Shown: positions 52,087-52,500 of the stretch, in pieces | Position numbering within the stretch: position 1 is the stretch's first letter | How the letters are laid out: every line of letters starts with the position of its first letter | Assembly (NCBI GenBank): GCA_905221605.1 | Contig: CAJNDS010001147.1 | Coordinates: 469,012-521,511 of the forward strand | Length of the DNA: 52,500 nucleotides | Reading direction: 5' to 3' | Origin: Symbiodinium natans | Lineage: Eukaryota > Sar > Dinophyceae > Suessiales > Symbiodiniaceae | The notes under the pieces: generated by a model | Database searches by the model: none | Told to the model about the DNA's origin: nothing | The model's input: the letters and a program-made list of their open reading frames with translations, nothing else | Program-made: the position numbers and the translations under genes

Positions 52087-52310
52087 CAGCACATTGCGGC
52101 TGCGTGGAAGCCACCGAAGAAGCCCAGACAGGTCAACTTCTTCGTTTTGACGAAGGAAAACCACAGGAAAAGCGGGCGTGGCGGCAAATGGCGCAAGCCT
52201 ACATACCCTTCAGAAACCTGGAACCCTCAAGCGCACAGACACCGTCAACCCCCAACCCTAACCCTGTAACCCTCGCCACTACAAGAGAGTCTTCGCTGGG
52301 AGCAGGCTGA
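52087..52310 (+). CDS. Tentative exon, unknown protein
   Basis: Reads HCGCVEATEEAQTGQLLRFD, then EGKPQEKRAWRQMAQAYIPF, then a Pro/Ser/Thr tail that drifts into CCCTAA-like sequence, stop at 52310. The frame 52060-52269 is also open (FFVLTKENHRKSGRGGKW) after a CAG acceptor. The real exon likely ends near 52215. TTTAGGG remnants follow to 52440. Confidence 0.35.
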
Positions 52311-52500
52311 GGGCTTAGGGTACAGGGTTTGGGTATCAGCGGTCGTCCAAGGAGGTTTTGGGTTTAGGGTTGAGGTTTGGTGGACTTTGGCCTGCTTTGG
52401 TCGGAAGAGGCGAAGGGTTTAGGCTTGAGGGCTTGAGGGTTAAGGCTTGTGTCAAGTGCGTTTCACTCCCAAAGCCATGCTCGCACTGGTAACACGGACG

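Noticed and set aside
1-52500. tRNA, rRNA or other structured RNA genes
   Set aside because: I looked for cloverleaf-like and rRNA-conserved strings while reading and saw none. A covariance-model search would be needed to be sure.

Overview
This window looks like nuclear DNA of a dinoflagellate, probably Symbiodiniaceae-like. Four things point there. The unit TTTAGGG/CCCTAAA, the plant and alveolate telomere heptamer, fills dozens of interstitial arrays in both orientations. Coding exons are short, and many are bounded by GC or GA donors and AG|G acceptors, a known dinoflagellate habit. There is a light-harvesting (peridinin/fucoxanthin-type) antenna relic. Long simple repeats of many kinds lie between exons. 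There is no prokaryotic operon, rRNA, tRNA or CRISPR. Long ORFs are mostly misleading: the real genes are chains of 30-100 bp exons, which I found by joining acceptor, open frame, donor and matching phase by eye. Exact borders are inferences.

Layout, all on + unless stated. 65-1930: phase-consistent exon chain of an unknown protein. 2705-6028: scattered exons. 6569-8735: three diverged copies of a roughly 0.9 kb module built around CTA/CTG triplet tracts. 8996-12347: C2-domain gene with its last exons in phase to a stop. 12903-13167: start of a membrane-anchored protein. 15072-16487: intact intronless SAM-methyltransferase-like ORF. 16573-16772: Cys-rich terminal exon. 18570-24460: a probable long gene with an Ala/Gln-repeat exon. 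24600-28188: short-chain dehydrogenase/reductase (SDR) gene in about twelve exons, with the glycine motif, NNAG-like motif, YxxxK and PG-VDT all readable. 29634-30514 and 30903-33142: unknown genes, the second with a membrane segment. 33429-38790: a gene of five tandem 26-28 residue Cys-to-Cys hydrophobic units, with a 22-copy 54-bp satellite in one intron. 39316-40605: gene starting with an acylation-like MGC. 41000-47300: less interrupted ORFs and a frame-broken light-harvesting gene flanked by 119-bp direct repeats. 47300-52500: mostly repeats, including 1.2 kb of CAACAAG heptamers, then a last coding exon.

The most striking pattern is that telomere-type arrays lie inside introns of otherwise ordinary genes. 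In the sense orientation the array itself supplies the splice signals: GTTTAGG as donor and TTTAG|GG as acceptor. This suggests telomere-repeat DNA acting as intron or introner material.
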